A DNA stretch of 64,000 nt from Cladophialophora immunda (GCF_000835495.1 NW_015622542.1:4920485-4984484); one strand, 5' to 3'. Positions 22,601-34,693 are shown, counted from the stretch's first letter. Notes: generated by a model not told the origin, from the sequence alone. Numbers and translations are program-made.

Positions 22601-24149
22601 GCTTATGGGTCGCACTCCTAGCTCCAGGGTATTTCCACTGATCTACCAACGGTCTCTAGAAAGAGACGGGTCGAGGGACACTTGTGAACGCTGCAAGTTA
22701 CATCATGGAGTCCGCATAGCCAAGCTGCACCTCTCAAGCCCCTTGGAACTTGATCTGGGAGTGCCTGTGGAGAGAGAGGGTCCTCGTTTTCAGCAACCAC
22801 TGAGATCCAGATGCTACCCAGTCGACCGAGGAGATGTCAGCAGGGAAAGGAGGACTCGCCAGGCTAGCAGGAAAGGAGAAAGTACCCAGGTACCGTAGTG
22901 GCATGTCGCTTCAACGTCCGCCGAAGAGCCTTGATCAGGCCGGACGTGAACTGGGGCAGCTTCGCCCTTCTGCTGCCGTCAGGTGCGTAGATTGGTGGGC
23001 TGGAGCCTTGGCCGGCACAACAACCATCGACAACTGCTAGCGGGCAAACAAGCGAACAGGCCCTGGCCGCAGCAAGGCCATCTCGCCGCCAGCAGGTGGA
23101 GGGAAACAACCCCCCCAGCAGCATCGTAGGCAGGCCAGGTGAGCCGAAGAGGCAGCAGGCGTAGAGTTCAACGCTTGACCTGGGGTCAGCTCCAATTGTC
23201 CGCTACGGGGACCAACTGCTGAAGCCCGATCGGCGACCCCAAGTGGCCCTGGTAGGCTTTTTGTCCTGGTGGCTGTTGCCCAGGAGGGCTAGCCGTGGCC
23301 GTTCAGCGGTCAAGTTGACAGTGCGCGCGTCTGATCTCCCTCTAGCCTCCTCCCCTGTCGACCTTCTCGCTTGTTTGGCCTGCTAGACCGAGATATCTGG
23401 ACTCTAGTGCTGCTTGGCGATCTCTCAAATCTTCTCGCTGGGTCCCTGCCGTGACACCATCCCTGCCGGGCCAGGTGATTGGCTGCTGGCTGGCGTCAGT
23501 CCTTTGCAGACCAAGTTGCAGCTTTGGTGATGGGGAAAAACGATAGTGTTGCTGCCACTGTGATCCTGGTGACGCGACACGGCATCCGGTGGACCAGGGT
23601 CTTTTCGACCACCTCAGCTTCGATGGGATGGATCATGCACTCGGGGCGAGTCTCGTTGGTCGACAGCCTGCCCCATTGGCATTGCCAGGTTCCCCGTCGG
23701 GAAGATCGAACGACTGGTGTGCATCGCCACCAAAGGCTTCATTCAGTGCCCACCTTTTTCGGAGTGAAGGGACATGATTGCCCAGAAACAAAGATACGGC
23801 GCCATGGGATGCATGCAGGAAACGTTCGACAACGGTCTGGCCAGCGGGTGGTAACTGCGAGTTCGACTCGTCATGGGCAACTGCACTCGAGGTGCTCCGA
23901 GAACGTCGTCTTGGATCATACGATTACAGGCAGCGACAGGACCAAAGTTATTTTATCAATAGAAACATCTCACACAGGCAACGGGAGACGAGGTCGGTCC
24001 ATACCAGAGACAATGTACGTAAAAGCCACAATTAAACAATAGATTCTGTCTTTTCTGGATCCGCCCGCAGTACAGTATTTGTGGGCCGTTCCAGCTTTGG
24101 ATCAATCCTGCCAGCCCCAGCTATGTACGAGTAACAGCCTGTCCACCCA

Positions 24150-24185
24150 GTGCCCATCCAGTACCCAGTACCCAGTACCCATCAA
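24150..24185. repeat. CCCAGTA short tandem array
   Basis: Three to four CCAGTAC(C) units lie about 460 bp downstream of the flbD stop codon, so they fall in or beyond its 3' region. Confidence 0.7.
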
Positions 24186-24640
24186 GGTCTGCTCCCAAAC
24201 AAGAAGAAGAAAAATAAGAAAGAACATACCAGCACCAGTGAGTTCGCCCTGCAACCTGTTTCCTGGAAGTCCAACTAGAACATCCGTTGTAGAATCAATA
24301 CAACTCGTTCCCAAATGCTGGGGCTCCCGTCCCGCCCGTAAAGAGATCATCTCGTCAAAACTCAGCCCGACATTAAACCAATACAATAGAGTAGATTTTC
24401 TTGTTAACATAAACCCAAAACACCCGACCGACCACCTCCCTTGCCAATTTGGGGTATCGTAGAGTCTTGCCACTCATGAAACTCGAAAGTTAGTGCCAGA
24501 TGGCTAACTTGCCGCCGCCGTGTTGTTACAATTGGTCACTTGAGACCAGACCGAATGGAGTAGATGTGTTGTTAGCAGACTCGATACTGTGCCGAGTGTT
24601 CCCAGCTTAGGCGTCTGGGGTCCGCCGACATCGACATGAT

Positions 24641-25852
24641 TTACTCGAGAAGCCGTGCCACGTTCATCCGAGTGTCCTTCTCGGTCGGTGAAGTAGCCTT
24701 GCGGCCGGATGGACTCGGGCTGTACCGCTCCGTGGTATTCAGGCTGGAGCGGTGGGTTGCAGCTTGCTGGGGCGATGGTGGGCGCGGCGAGACTGGGACA
24801 ACAGTGACTTCAGGGATCACCGAATCTGCTCTTTCCGCGGATCGATATGCTCGCAAATCCTCCTGTGCTCGCCCCTTCCAAGAACCGTCGATCTCGGCAT
24901 CAGGATAGTTGCCTGTGCTGTTTCTGCGGTGCATCTCCGGCCACAAGTCGAGAGACGGCAATTTCCCTACAGTCCCTCCAGGACGAGGGGACGTAACCGT
25001 CTTGGGCGAGATAGAACAATTCGACTGGTTGTCTGATACGAGCGACGGCGCTTGCTGGGGAAACGACCCTTGAGAGGCTTCTGTGGCCGCGGGAGATGGA
25101 ACAGGGGCTTCAGTCCAGTTGAGAGGCGGCAACTGGCACTCTAGTCGACTGGGAGACCAGTTTTGGAACCCCAGAAGAGGTTTCCCTCCTGGACTGGGTA
25201 AATTGGCAGAAGCCGAGTGAGGTTGCAGAGGGCTCAGAATTGGCTGGTCACACCCTGGGTATAAAAGAGATCGGCAGTCTGTCTGTACGGAAAGTTGGCG
25301 CCCATCTGGCCGTGGGAGAAGATCGTATCGACGTTCTGGTCGCATGCCTAGGGTGCTTGAAGGGCTGATTTCGGGCCTGTGAAAGGGATCCGAGACAGAA
25401 AATGGTGGAAGAGCCAGCTGGTCTGGTAGATAAAGCTGCTTCAAGGGCAGAGACGATGCCGATGCAAGAATGGGTTGCGCCCGGTATCCCACCATTTTCG
25501 CCGCAGCACCATGTGGTCCTGTGTTTCTTTTTCGGCGATTCATGCTACCATTCCACCAGTTCTTGACCGCATTGTCGCTGCGGTTGCCCAGTCGTCGTGC
25601 AATTTCAGCCCATCGCTTTCCCATGTCGCGAACTAGTTGCTCGATGACTTCGCCCTCTTCTGCCGAAATAGGGTCGTGGTTCAGAGAAGGTTTCAGATTT
25701 TGATGATATCGTTCTCGACACTGTTTGGGGGACCGATGCTGCATGTGCTCAGAGATACGAACCCAGTTGTTTGGCCCCTGTGTTCTGACGAGATGCAATA
25801 GAGTAGCATCTTCTTCAGGTAACCAAGGGCCTCGTCGGCCGGATCGAGACAT
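24641..25852 (-). CDS. flbD: FlbD-type Myb conidiation regulator
   Basis: Single-exon 403-aa protein. Two Myb (SANT) repeats fill residues 5-110. Repeat 1 carries RRGPWLPEEDATLLHLVRTQ and ends in SPKQCRERYHQNLKPSLNH. Repeat 2 starts ISAEEGEVIEQLV and ends GNRSDNAVKNWWNGSMNRRK. This is the signature of Aspergillus FlbD, a nuclear DNA-binding activator of asexual development. It acts upstream of brlA together with FlbB. The remaining 290 residues are P/S-rich and disordered-looking, and the end TRMNVARLLE is a short amphipathic tail. FlbD of Aspergillus is about 310 aa, so this one is longer. It stands alone between two large gene-free regions. Confidence 0.92.
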   Translation of the reverse strand: MSRSGRRGPWLPEEDATLLHLVRTQGPNNWVRISEHMQHRSPKQCRERYHQNLKPSLNHDPISAEEGEVIEQLVRDMGKRWAEIARRLGNRSDNAVKNWWNGSMNRRKRNTGPHGAAAKMVGYRAQPILASASSLPLKQLYLPDQLALPPFSVSDPFHRPEISPSSTLGMRPERRYDLLPRPDGRQLSVQTDCRSLLYPGCDQPILSPLQPHSASANLPSPGGKPLLGFQNWSPSRLECQLPPLNWTEAPVPSPAATEASQGSFPQQAPSLVSDNQSNCSISPKTVTSPRPGGTVGKLPSLDLWPEMHRRNSTGNYPDAEIDGSWKGRAQEDLRAYRSAERADSVIPEVTVVPVSPRPPSPQQAATHRSSLNTTERYSPSPSGRKATSPTEKDTRMNVARLLE

Positions 25853-27312
25853 GTTGAAAGAATGGTTGCGCGGGCGGCGGTCAGCGACGTACTACTCTCC
25901 TCAAGAGAATGCACACAAGGTCGGAGAAATTCTCTCTCCCAGAGGCGAAAAGCAGTCGTTATAGGAGGCGAATATGTAGAGACGGCCTCCAGTGCCTGAC
26001 TTGATCTGAGTTCTGAGCCAGTGGGGGTGGGCGTGAACGGTCCGTTGGAACCCTCAACCTAATATCCACAACTAAAGTCCCCAGGAGTAACGGACAGGAA
26101 AGAAGTTCTGCATTCAACAGTTTGTTTGGAAGCGACGGTTGTGTATAGGATTGTGAAAGGGCGAGTGCGAATGGTCGAGTAGAAAGCGGAAGAACAGGCT
26201 TTCTGAAGGAAGTCGAGAAAAGGAAGATCGGCTCAGAGGCAATAATTCAAAGATGTTTGGGATGTTCAATGATGATCCAATAGACGGTCAAGGTTACGGG
26301 TGATTCACCCCTCCGGTCCGCGCTTGACTTGAGAAATGATCCGAGCCCAAATCGAGTCTTGTGTGAGTTGGAAACGCAGCAAAGTTGCGGCTCGGTGGTC
26401 TAAAGAGATCAAAGGGGTCGAATTCTGGTCTTGGAGACCTGCTGTTATTCGATGTTTGTAGCATACGGATAGAAGTCGAGTGGTCCGTAGGAGGGGAATA
26501 AGGCAAAGAGGCGCTGGACGCACGAGCTAGCATCGCGCCATGGATGGCGAGTTGAGAACCCTTGACGTCCTCTTTCGGAAGCCCGGCTGGTTCTTTGTGG
26601 ACGCAGTGAGAAGCAAGAGCCCAAGTTGGGGGACCCACGGCCGTACTTCCCGGATCACTCCTGAGTGAACTCAAAAGGGATATGGGAAAAAGTCAAGGAT
26701 ATGGAGCAGCGTTCTTCGGCTAAGCCTGCCAACTCACGTACCCAGGCCAAAGTCCGCACCCAGCACAAGAGGAACGGAAAGCCCCAGGGGACAGGCCCTC
26801 AGCGCCAGCCCAACGCCGCGATCGCAGGGAAGCGCTAGCCGTTCTTGTCCCATGGATCCATTTTGTTCGCCTTGTCGAAGCTCAGATGGGGCGTGGTGAA
26901 GGGCAGGAAAGGAAGGGCAGCGTAAGAGTCCGCTTAAAGTCGACCCAAAACGCCCAAAACTCCACCAGATCGATCTGGAGACATGGGTGCCCCCAGGCCT
27001 ATTCAACAAGGCCTTACCAGGACAAGCAAGAAGGTAGGGCGTCTTGACAAATTCACCCTCCCAACACGGCAGGGTGGAGGTTTGCAGAGTTCGCGCTTCA
27101 TGTTTCTATTGCATGCATAACGCGCGGAAACTCTCTTCACACTTTGCGTCGATCTCTGAATGTTTTCAGCAGCATTGAGATGAGTCTCCCTAGAAACCTG
27201 GCTTTGTCTGCGACCGAACACTGAGGGGCAAACCTGTAGATCAGGGCAATACAGCTCCATTCTGGCCCGGCGGCAAGTCCCGAGGGTTGTATTTGTCCAA
27301 CAACAAAGCTGA

Positions 27313-27350
27313 AAGCGGGCCCCTGGGAGGGGAGGGGAGGGGGGGACAAT
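27313..27350 (+). other. Possible G-quadruplex motif
   Basis: Runs GGG, GGGG, GGGG and a seven-G run are separated by single A after an initial GGGCCCCT. It lies about 1.5 kb upstream of flbD. Confidence 0.5.
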
Positions 27351-28603
27351 GTCGAGACACGGACACTTGATTTTTGGGTAGAGTTAATGCGGCGTCGTTG
27401 GGTCCCCTCGCCAGCGGAAATGGACTCTGACCCCCCTGATCGGTGATGATGATGGCGGGTTGGCCCAAGAACCATCAACAAGCGATGTCGTCAAATCACC
27501 GTTTGCTGAGATGATGGAGGAAGAAGCTGCAAGCAGTATAGTGGCATGTCAAGGCCTTGATCGAGACCTCAGAGCGAGGTGCCTTCTGAGTGGTCCGAGG
27601 ATTGGCCTTCACGTCAAACATTTGAGCAACTAAAATTGCGAGAGCCACGGCTTGCAGCCGGAGCGTTTTGACCGTTGTGGCCCCTGCGAGGCCCGAGCGG
27701 TCGATTGGAGCAGCATCCTGGCTGCAGCTAGCATTGGCGAACAGCGAGCCCAATGACCGGTGAGAGACAGGGATCGCGATCGCGTCCCGGAATCTGGCGC
27801 GCGCGGAATCCAGCGACTTTGGACGGTGGGAACCTCCAGCAGGCTGAGACGGCTAGCGGCGACTCGAGACGAACGCCACATTCATTAGCACATCCCCAAA
27901 CACACAGTCGACAGAGCTCCTCCCACTGCCCACGGGCAGCTCTGAGTTTGTGCCAACTTTGGCTCGGGCAGATCATCGACTCCGCCAGGGTGCCGTCCTG
28001 CCTGTCAGATCGAGTTGCAGCTTCAAAGAGACCCCCCTGTTGTGTGATGGACCCCTCCCCGCCTTTGATTCCATTATGAAATACAACCGTGTGAAGGTGC
28101 TGGGCGCGCCCGGCTCTTTTTCAGCTCGTACCGTCAACACTAAACGGCCTCTAGAGTGGCCACGATGCTTGGAGGGCGTCTCGCGGGGTATTTACGGCAT
28201 CCCACGTTCAGCTCGTCTTGGATCTTTTGCCAATTGGGGCTCGGTGGGAAATGGCCGGCCGAGTTGAGGGAGGCTCCGAATCGGTGGACAGACACTCTAC
28301 CCCCTGCATCCTTGTCAACAGAGGGGTTCGTCAAGTCCCGCGTTCAAGGCAATAGTACCGAGTATAGCGGCAGTCTTTGGCGAGGGGCAGATGCAGTGTG
28401 TAAAGTCTGAAGAAGTCCGGAGGGACTTGAGAACTTCGGATGCGGTAGCCGGACTTTGATGGAGGGGGAGGCGAATACGAGCCGTCAAGCGACGGGGAAA
28501 CGCTGAGAGGTGGCAGGGATGGATCAAGGTCTCCATTATTGCAATGGAATCAAGGTTCAGCTGATGCTGCAGCATCCAGGGCGAAAGTTGTCCGTTGTCA
28601 AGA

Positions 28604-28646
28604 AAGAGGGGGAGAGAGAGAGAGGAGGGGGAGGGGAGGGAGGCAA
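28604..28646 (+). other. Purine-rich G-run tract
   Basis: GGGGG, (GA)n, GGGGGAGGGGAGGG forms a second G-quadruplex-compatible tract in the flbD upstream region. Confidence 0.4.
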
Positions 28647-29898
28647 GATTCACGGGCCCCTCGACCGAGAAAGTGAAACTCTGATGAACTTGAAACTATC
28701 CCGCAGCACACAATGGGAAGATGCTTTTCTCTGATCCCCTGACTCTGGCCGTTTCTGTCTATTCTTGAGTTTGGGCAATGAATATCTATTTCCCGTTCCG
28801 ACTGTAATGCTCCAGATCAATAAAGAATAATTGTCTCCTGTGTCCTCGCCGTCCCCTTTCTCCTATTACTTTACACTCTCGAGGTCCGATGAGGGAGTTT
28901 CTCTCTGCTACATACCCGTGGTATAGTTCCTCCTGGGTCTCGGAGAAGAAGGGCGCCAACACGATGCGGGATCCAACCTGGGCTGGCTGGTACAAGGACG
29001 GCCTCCATCTGTTCCTTTTCCCCAATGCGTGCAGCATCCCCCAGACACGCGGTCCAAGCAACGGGACGTGGTTTCTTTTTCCCTGCCAACCCCGGCGACG
29101 ACGGGCTCTCATGCCACCAGCTTGCCTCGTCCTCGCGTCGTCTTCCTCTTTCTTGGGTTCTATTCTTTCAGCTGAACGGGTGGCAAGCACTTCCACCGCG
29201 TCCAGCACGGCGATACCGGGGTTCTAGAGCTCGCCCTCGGCTACCAAACCGCGAACTACCCCAGAATCTTTCTCAACCAAATTACCCAACTCGGTATTTT
29301 GTTGGACATCACCACCTCAGCTCCCAAAGACTCCACCCCTGGAGCAGTGATTAATTTGCCACTTGTCGACGGATTGACGCAACGCATCAGTAGTGGCTTG
29401 TGAGCTCCGTGACAGAATCGCCTGCCTCCTTCCCGTACTTCACCCGTTGCTCGTGGGTTGTTATCACAACCCGTCGTCTACCCACCGAGGAGGAGGAGCC
29501 CGAGCGAGCAGGTCGCCGATGAGAAGAACTCAAAAAAGACGCGCCATCAAACTTCACGTCAAGAAACTCCTTGGACTCCATCTTCCGTCAATAATGTTGG
29601 CTTTTCAGCGCGCAGCAAAGCCTCCGGTTGCCACCGCAGCAACAACCTCGCCCCTGGGAGACGGACTCAGCAACACTTTCTTCCGGTTCACGCATTTGGA
29701 AAGTACTCTCGTAGGTTCATGGATGATCGTGATCTATCCTAAGAGCAAGTCAAAGCCAGTGCTGGCTTGAGTAGTCGTAGTAACGGGGATGTTCCAACGT
29801 GAGCTGCCCTCATCTCCCATCTCCCTTCTCGCATGGCAGAACGTCACGTCGTTATGACCTATACGAGGGCTCTTAGAACTCCAGCAGGCACTTCCTTC

Positions 29899-32854
29899 CT
29901 ATGCAATATTCACAAATTCTCGCTTCTTTCCTCTGGTCATGCCAGCAGCTGCCCCATCACCCTCCCGCCATGTCTCTTCATCGACGTACTCTGTTTCCCC
30001 AGCGACTTCTCTCACTCTCCGCCCCAACACTCTCAGTCCCGCGAGGTTAAACCCAAGTTCCCCTTTCTGCCTCATCAGCGTCCTTCTCAGCTTGCTCCTC
30101 ACCTCCTCCAACATCCCTTTCATCGCTCTTGAACTCACAATCTGTCTTTGATGCGTCTTCAGCATAAACAACAATATCCGACAAGTCAAGGGGATGGCCC
30201 GGCCTTCTTCAGCCCAGAGCGCGAGGAATGTGAAGAGTGCGGGAATCTGAGAGAATGACAGGACGAGGAGGGCATCTTGGAGAGACGCCGAGGGGATCTT
30301 TTGGAAGGTGCTGAGCACGTAAGTTGATGCCGACATATTGCTGTTAGCAAGGAAGATCGGATTCCGCTGCGGAGGTGCAGTTTTGGGATTTGTTCTTCTT
30401 GCTTTGTCGTAGATTCGCATTGTTTCGAGATCTTCCACGCCGATTTCCAGAGCTTCCGCGATTTTCTCGCCAGCCATCAACGTTTGAGCGGTCTGCTTGC
30501 CGGCAGGGCCTGCTTCGACACTGTCCGTGTTCCCCTCACCGTCGACCTCGTTCGCATCATTGTCCAGGGATGTCAGGAGTGTGTTCTCGTACATGTCCTC
30601 GAGTTCCTTTTCTCTTTCTTCCTCCAAGAAAATCTGCTCATCTGTCTGTTGCCATATGCGGATGCTCTTATCGTGACTCGCCGTCACAACAAACTCCCCG
30701 GAATGCGCAACTGCCATGGCCCAAATCTCCCCCTGGTGACCCTCCAGCTTTTGGATCTGCTCAAACTTATCTGCATCATAATATTTAATCACCTTATCCT
30801 TGCTGGCCGAGAAGAAGTGATGGCCGTTGCCTTCATCGTTATTGGGGATAAATTTCACGGCGAGGATACTATCTTGGTGGGCAAAAAATGCCTTGTGACA
30901 GTCGCCAAAGTCGAGGCCCCAAACGCGGACATTCTTGTCAGCGCTTGACGTGACGATAAGTTTGCTATCGTAACTGATGTCCATCGCTAGAACGGGGAGT
31001 TTGTGGCCGTAGAGAGTAAGGAACAGTTTGAGCGTGTCGGTGAAGAAGACCTTGACAGTGTTGTCGAGTGTGCTGACGGCGAGAAGTCTTTCATCAGGGG
31101 AGAAACAGATGGTCAGAATGTCGTCGCTGACTTTAAGCGTCCGGGTATGGACGAGGGTGAGTTTTGCGCTTTTCCGCGTGGTGCCCAGCACTTCTTCCTG
31201 AATGACTTTGAACTGCCAGAATTTGGCACTTTTGTCTGCAGACCCTGTGAGGAGAGATTTGCCATCCGGGCTGACTTGAAGAGACCAGATGTCTCGGTCG
31301 TGCGCATTGATAGTATCCAGCAGCGTAGATGCGGCGATATCAAATACTTCAAGCGTCCCCTCTCGAGTCCCCACAACAACGATCTTGTCACCCGGCAGAA
31401 ATGCCACGCAAAGAGCGTGACCACAATCTAGGGTTCGCAAACAAGTCTGTGTTCGTGTGTTCCATATCTTCAAGCTGCCCTGGGAGGCGGTGGCCAGCAT
31501 TCTGTCATCCGAGCTGACTGCGACGCAGCGAATGTCTGTACGATGGCCCGGCATGTCCACGGTGAGCGCACGCTGATACTCTGGGGCTTCAGTGGATTTC
31601 TTCTTGTCTGAAGCCGCCACTTCGAACAGCTCAAGTTGATTGTTTGAAGTGGCCACCAGGACCCGGATTGACTTGCCGGACTTCCCCCCAGCCCAGTCCA
31701 TGGATCTGACTTTGCCCCCCGTACGTACAAGAACGTAAGGCACAAATATGTCCGCAGCTGTTGCGTTGGAGATGTCTGTCGGGTCTTCAACGTTGTCGGC
31801 GACATCAACGCCTGAGTCGGCATCCGTTGCTCCCTCCTTCTCTTTCCTCCTTTTCCTCTTCCGTGCGAGGCTTTTTCTTAGTTCCGTTTCTGAACGAATC
31901 CGCAGTATCTCGACGGCTTTGTCGGAGCCGTGCACGGCAACCAAGTCGCGTTTTGGGTGGAATGTGATCCCTAATGGCCGATCGCGGCCGTGCCGGTACA
32001 GTGTTCCCTGCTCCTGCAGGATATTTTGTCCACCTTGGATGTTCATGCCAACGCTCTCCTTCAAGACGGCTTCGTTAATGGACCACACTTTCAACTCGCC
32101 GTCGTTGCCGGCGGTGATGCACCCGCTGCCATCCCTCGTGAGTCCGAGAGCCCAACATTCTCCGTTCGTTTGTGTCACATGCGTCTCGATACAGTGCTGG
32201 GTGGACAAGTCCCACAGTTTAATCAGAGCATCTTTGCTGGTAGATAGAAGGGAATCATGGGATGCAGAGTCACCGTCGAGCGCGTCCCGAGCGTCGCCAG
32301 CGGTGAGGAAATTGAGCGAAGTAATTTGGTCCTTGTGACCACGGAGACGATACAATCCCACCTCGGCGACCAAGTCCCAGAGGATGATATCAGTATCCTT
32401 TGACCCGCTGGCCAGACGAACTCCAGAATGATCAAATATGAGTTGTGTGATCGCTCTCCTGTGTCCATTAAAAGTGATTATCACCGTTGCTGTTCTCGAG
32501 TCCCAAATTCGAATTTTGCCATCATCGTAGCCCACAGCGAACACATCAGGGTCAACCTGACTTCGGCAGATGACGGTAACGGCGGCATTATTGTCCTCGA
32601 CGTTCCACTCCCCAACTTTTTCCGACTTTTTTAGATCCCATACTAGGACTGCCTCGTTGGCGCCAGCATAGGCACGACCGGCGCCACCTCTGCTCGCAGC
32701 GTCCTCATGCTCGGATGTTGGGTCCCAGACGACGTTCGCGGAGGCTGTACAGATCTGGCCAAAGGTCTTGCTGTGCTCGAATTTGCTGAATACGTCAGTA
32801 TTACTCTGTCCAACTACAGGATTTCCTTTTCACTTACAGATATGACTTGACCAT
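29899..32854 (-). CDS. utp12: UTP12/DIP2 (WDR3), small-subunit processome WD40 protein
   Basis: Two exons: 32854-32838 (MVKSYL start) and 32785-29899. The 52-nt intron (32786-32837) runs GTAAGT...TACTGAC...CAG. The tiny first exon encodes the conserved MVKSY N-terminus of yeast Dip2. The 967-aa product has WD40 repeats through most of its length (for example IRIWDS, IILWDL, IKLWDL, KFWQFK, VRVWGL, IRIWQQ), forming two propellers. The C-terminal 150 residues (about 815-965) form the Utp12 helical domain. It belongs to the UTP-B part of the nucleolar SSU processome for 18S rRNA maturation. Basic stretches (KRKRRKEKE) near 225-240 fit nucleolar targeting. Without the first exon, the frame would lack an ATG near the proper start. 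Confidence 0.95.
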
Positions 32855-33142
32855 TGCGGGGGGATTTGGCGGCGCAAAGTCGAGTGATGCCGACAACTTT
32901 TTTTTTATTGAAATGCGGAGAAATTTCGCGGCAACCAGTGCAAAAATGCCAAGATGAGCCAAAGCCGTTAGCGCTCAAATGACATCTTCTTTCTCTTATA
33001 GGACGCGAGATTAACACGGTATAGGGCTGCACATAAAACGCGTAGATCGCAACTACCTGTCTATATTCCTATTGCAACACCATAAAGACCAACCATTGCA
33101 ACTACCTCAAACCGCCTATTTTCAACGATCTCCTGGGCCAGA

Positions 33143-33535
33143 ATGCCTCGCAATCAAGATCGCGCCACTCGTAACGAGTATCGAATCGATCCGAGCCTCC
33201 CAGGCGAGAAGGGTCAACGCGTTCAATGCCGCCATTGCGATGCTATTATGGTTGCGAATACCACTCGCCAGCGCCAACACCTAGTAAATTGCGATCTTTT
33301 CCAAGCAGTCCTGCCTACTCGTTCGCTCAGTGCACAAGCTCGGTTTCAACCGCCGCAGAAGCGGCCTCGTACCGAGTCTCTAGTACAATCGACCCTCGAC
33401 ATGGGCCTCTCCAAGGAGCAGAACGAACATATCTCTCGCCTAGCCGCGCGCATGAGCGTCGACTGTAACCTACCGATCACGATCTTTGAACAACCCTACT
33501 GGGCCGCCTTGATCCGCGCTCTCAATCTTTGGTGA
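33143..33535 (+). CDS. Truncated hAT-transposase-like protein with BED zinc finger
   Basis: This 130-aa ORF has an ATG start. Residues 28-52 read CRHCDAIMVANTTRQRQHLVNC. The C-x2-C...H-x5-C order is of BED-finger type, and the segment is followed by a basic linker. Residues 86-130 read LDMGLSKEQNEHISRLAARM and then LPITIFEQPYWAALIRAL. This matches the segment directly before the RNaseH-like core in fungal hAT transposases. The frame stops right there (LNLW stop), so the DDE catalytic core and dimerisation region are missing. Downstream sequence shows no continuation in any frame I tried. It is either a decayed transposon or a small domesticated DNA-binding protein. Confidence 0.65.
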   Translation: MPRNQDRATRNEYRIDPSLPGEKGQRVQCRHCDAIMVANTTRQRQHLVNCDLFQAVLPTRSLSAQARFQPPQKRPRTESLVQSTLDMGLSKEQNEHISRLAARMSVDCNLPITIFEQPYWAALIRALNLW

Positions 33536-34580
33536 CTTCTGCGGGAGTGTGGAGCAGCGATCGCGCTGTCTTTGATTTCGCCCCTTTACTCTCAATCCTT
33601 GATTTTGAAGCCTCCTAGTAGACCCGTGACAGAGTGAGAGGACTTGGATCATGGAAGGCGTGAGCCGAGCTAGTCTGCATCGTGGCACAATACACAGGGA
33701 AATGGTATAAGAAACCCCAGCCGAATAGCCTCGTAGCCTTGCGACACTCCGTCCGAAAGGGGTATATGCTCCACCGGACTCTTGGCGTCTTGGCCACTGT
33801 GACTGCGCCCTTTTTCGAAGCGCAGTCGATGAAACAGCATCACGGCTCTCAAGACAGCATCTGCCGGGCTCAGGGTAGTATTTTGCCAACGGCTAGCATA
33901 GGAAGAGAGGTTTGATGCATCTCGGAAAGGGCCGCGATATCCAGAAGTAATACACACCGCTTCCTTGTCGTGGGCGGAGCACTCGGTACCAGTCCGGGTG
34001 ACAAAGCGTCAAAGACAGGACAAATATAAGGCTCAATTGGGGTATTTTTGACTGCTACCAGGCTGCAGTAACAAAGGCCTCGTTAAATGGGGCCGTTGCT
34101 GGGGTCACGCCATCAGATGGGACTCGGTGGCATGAGCGAAGGAATAATATTAGTCTTGGAAATGGCGATATAAAAGCCGGACGGAGTGGCTTCTCCGCGG
34201 CCACGTTAAATTTCTCCCCTCCTCCCCTCGTCCACTTTTGCAAGCAACTCAACTCAGTACACACCGCGACAGCTCTCTGTCTATGTTGGCCCTACAAGAC
34301 AAATGGCCAAACAACAATCAATGATGAGAACTTGTAAAAAAGCACAGTCAGCATCGAGTCAACATGTCTGTCTCGACACTGCGTGCGCTCACTGACCCGT
34401 CGCTGCATCACCATGCCCGCGGAGTTCTGTCCATCTCACTACCAACCTCCTACTGTAGCCTCTTTTTTGCGGCCGATTCTCAAGGTGGGACGTGGTCTGA
34501 CAGGTCGCCTGTCGTTGTTTACGTACTCGATTGTCTTCGTCCCCATGGAGTGTGTGAAGTGAAGAAGCGTCGACGATGGT

Positions 34581-34588
34581 TATATAAA
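34581..34588 (+). promoter_or_regulatory. TATA-like box of the flavohemoglobin gene
   Basis: TATATAAA about 106 bp upstream of the flavohemoglobin ATG. It is the clearest TATA element I noticed in the island. Confidence 0.45.
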
Positions 34589-34693
34589 CGCTTGAGTCTG
34601 TTCTGACTGCTTGCAGGAGAATCAACGCACCCATCTCGCCTCCCCCCACCAACCAACAACAATCCTGATCGTTGAACATAGAGCCAAACCAAG

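Larger units (their letters stand above)
13877..24640. other. 10.8-kb gene-poor region between two 3' ends
   Basis: The OGT-like gene (plus) and flbD (minus) both end at this region, so neither should have its promoter here. I find no ORF with family features on either strand. The region contains microsatellites and minisatellite-like tracts (14296-14725), a 230-bp purine-rich stretch, a CAG-type repeat near 19605-19640, an 18-nt C run near 18795, an A run near 22566 and a CCCAGTA tandem near 24150-24185. One weak candidate for a spliced micro-gene (16430-16635) is listed separately. Non-coding RNA or fast-evolving orphan genes are possible. Confidence 0.6.
25853..29898. promoter_or_regulatory. 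4.0-kb upstream region of flbD
   Basis: The stretch between the flbD start and the UTP12 stop has no recognisable gene and should contain the flbD promoter and leader. Short upstream ATGs occur within 100 bp of the flbD start. G-rich tracts at 27313-27350 and 28604-28645 are listed separately. Open frames such as 26294-26674 (minus) and 28786-29208 (minus) have no family features. Confidence 0.5.
32855..34693. other. Intergenic region UTP12 / flavohemoglobin, with transposase remnant
   Basis: This 1.8-kb region at the left edge of the accessory island contains the hAT/BED ORF (33143-33535), otherwise no recognised gene. TATA-like boxes occur at 34168-34175 and 34581-34588. An 80-aa open frame at 34364 has no family features. 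Confidence 0.5.

Noticed and set aside
23836..23870. tRNA-like A-box (TGGCCAGCGGG) and B-box (GTTCGACTC) words
   Set aside because: The boxes are only about 15 nt apart and no cloverleaf or acceptor stem can be drawn.
23479..24042. 187-aa plus-strand frame in the gene-poor region
   Set aside because: No ATG at its start (alternative start codon), no hydrophobic core pattern or family motif, unusual composition.
28786..29208. 140-aa minus-strand frame next to UTP12
   Set aside because: Arg-rich, no domain pattern, overlaps equally long frames on the other strand.
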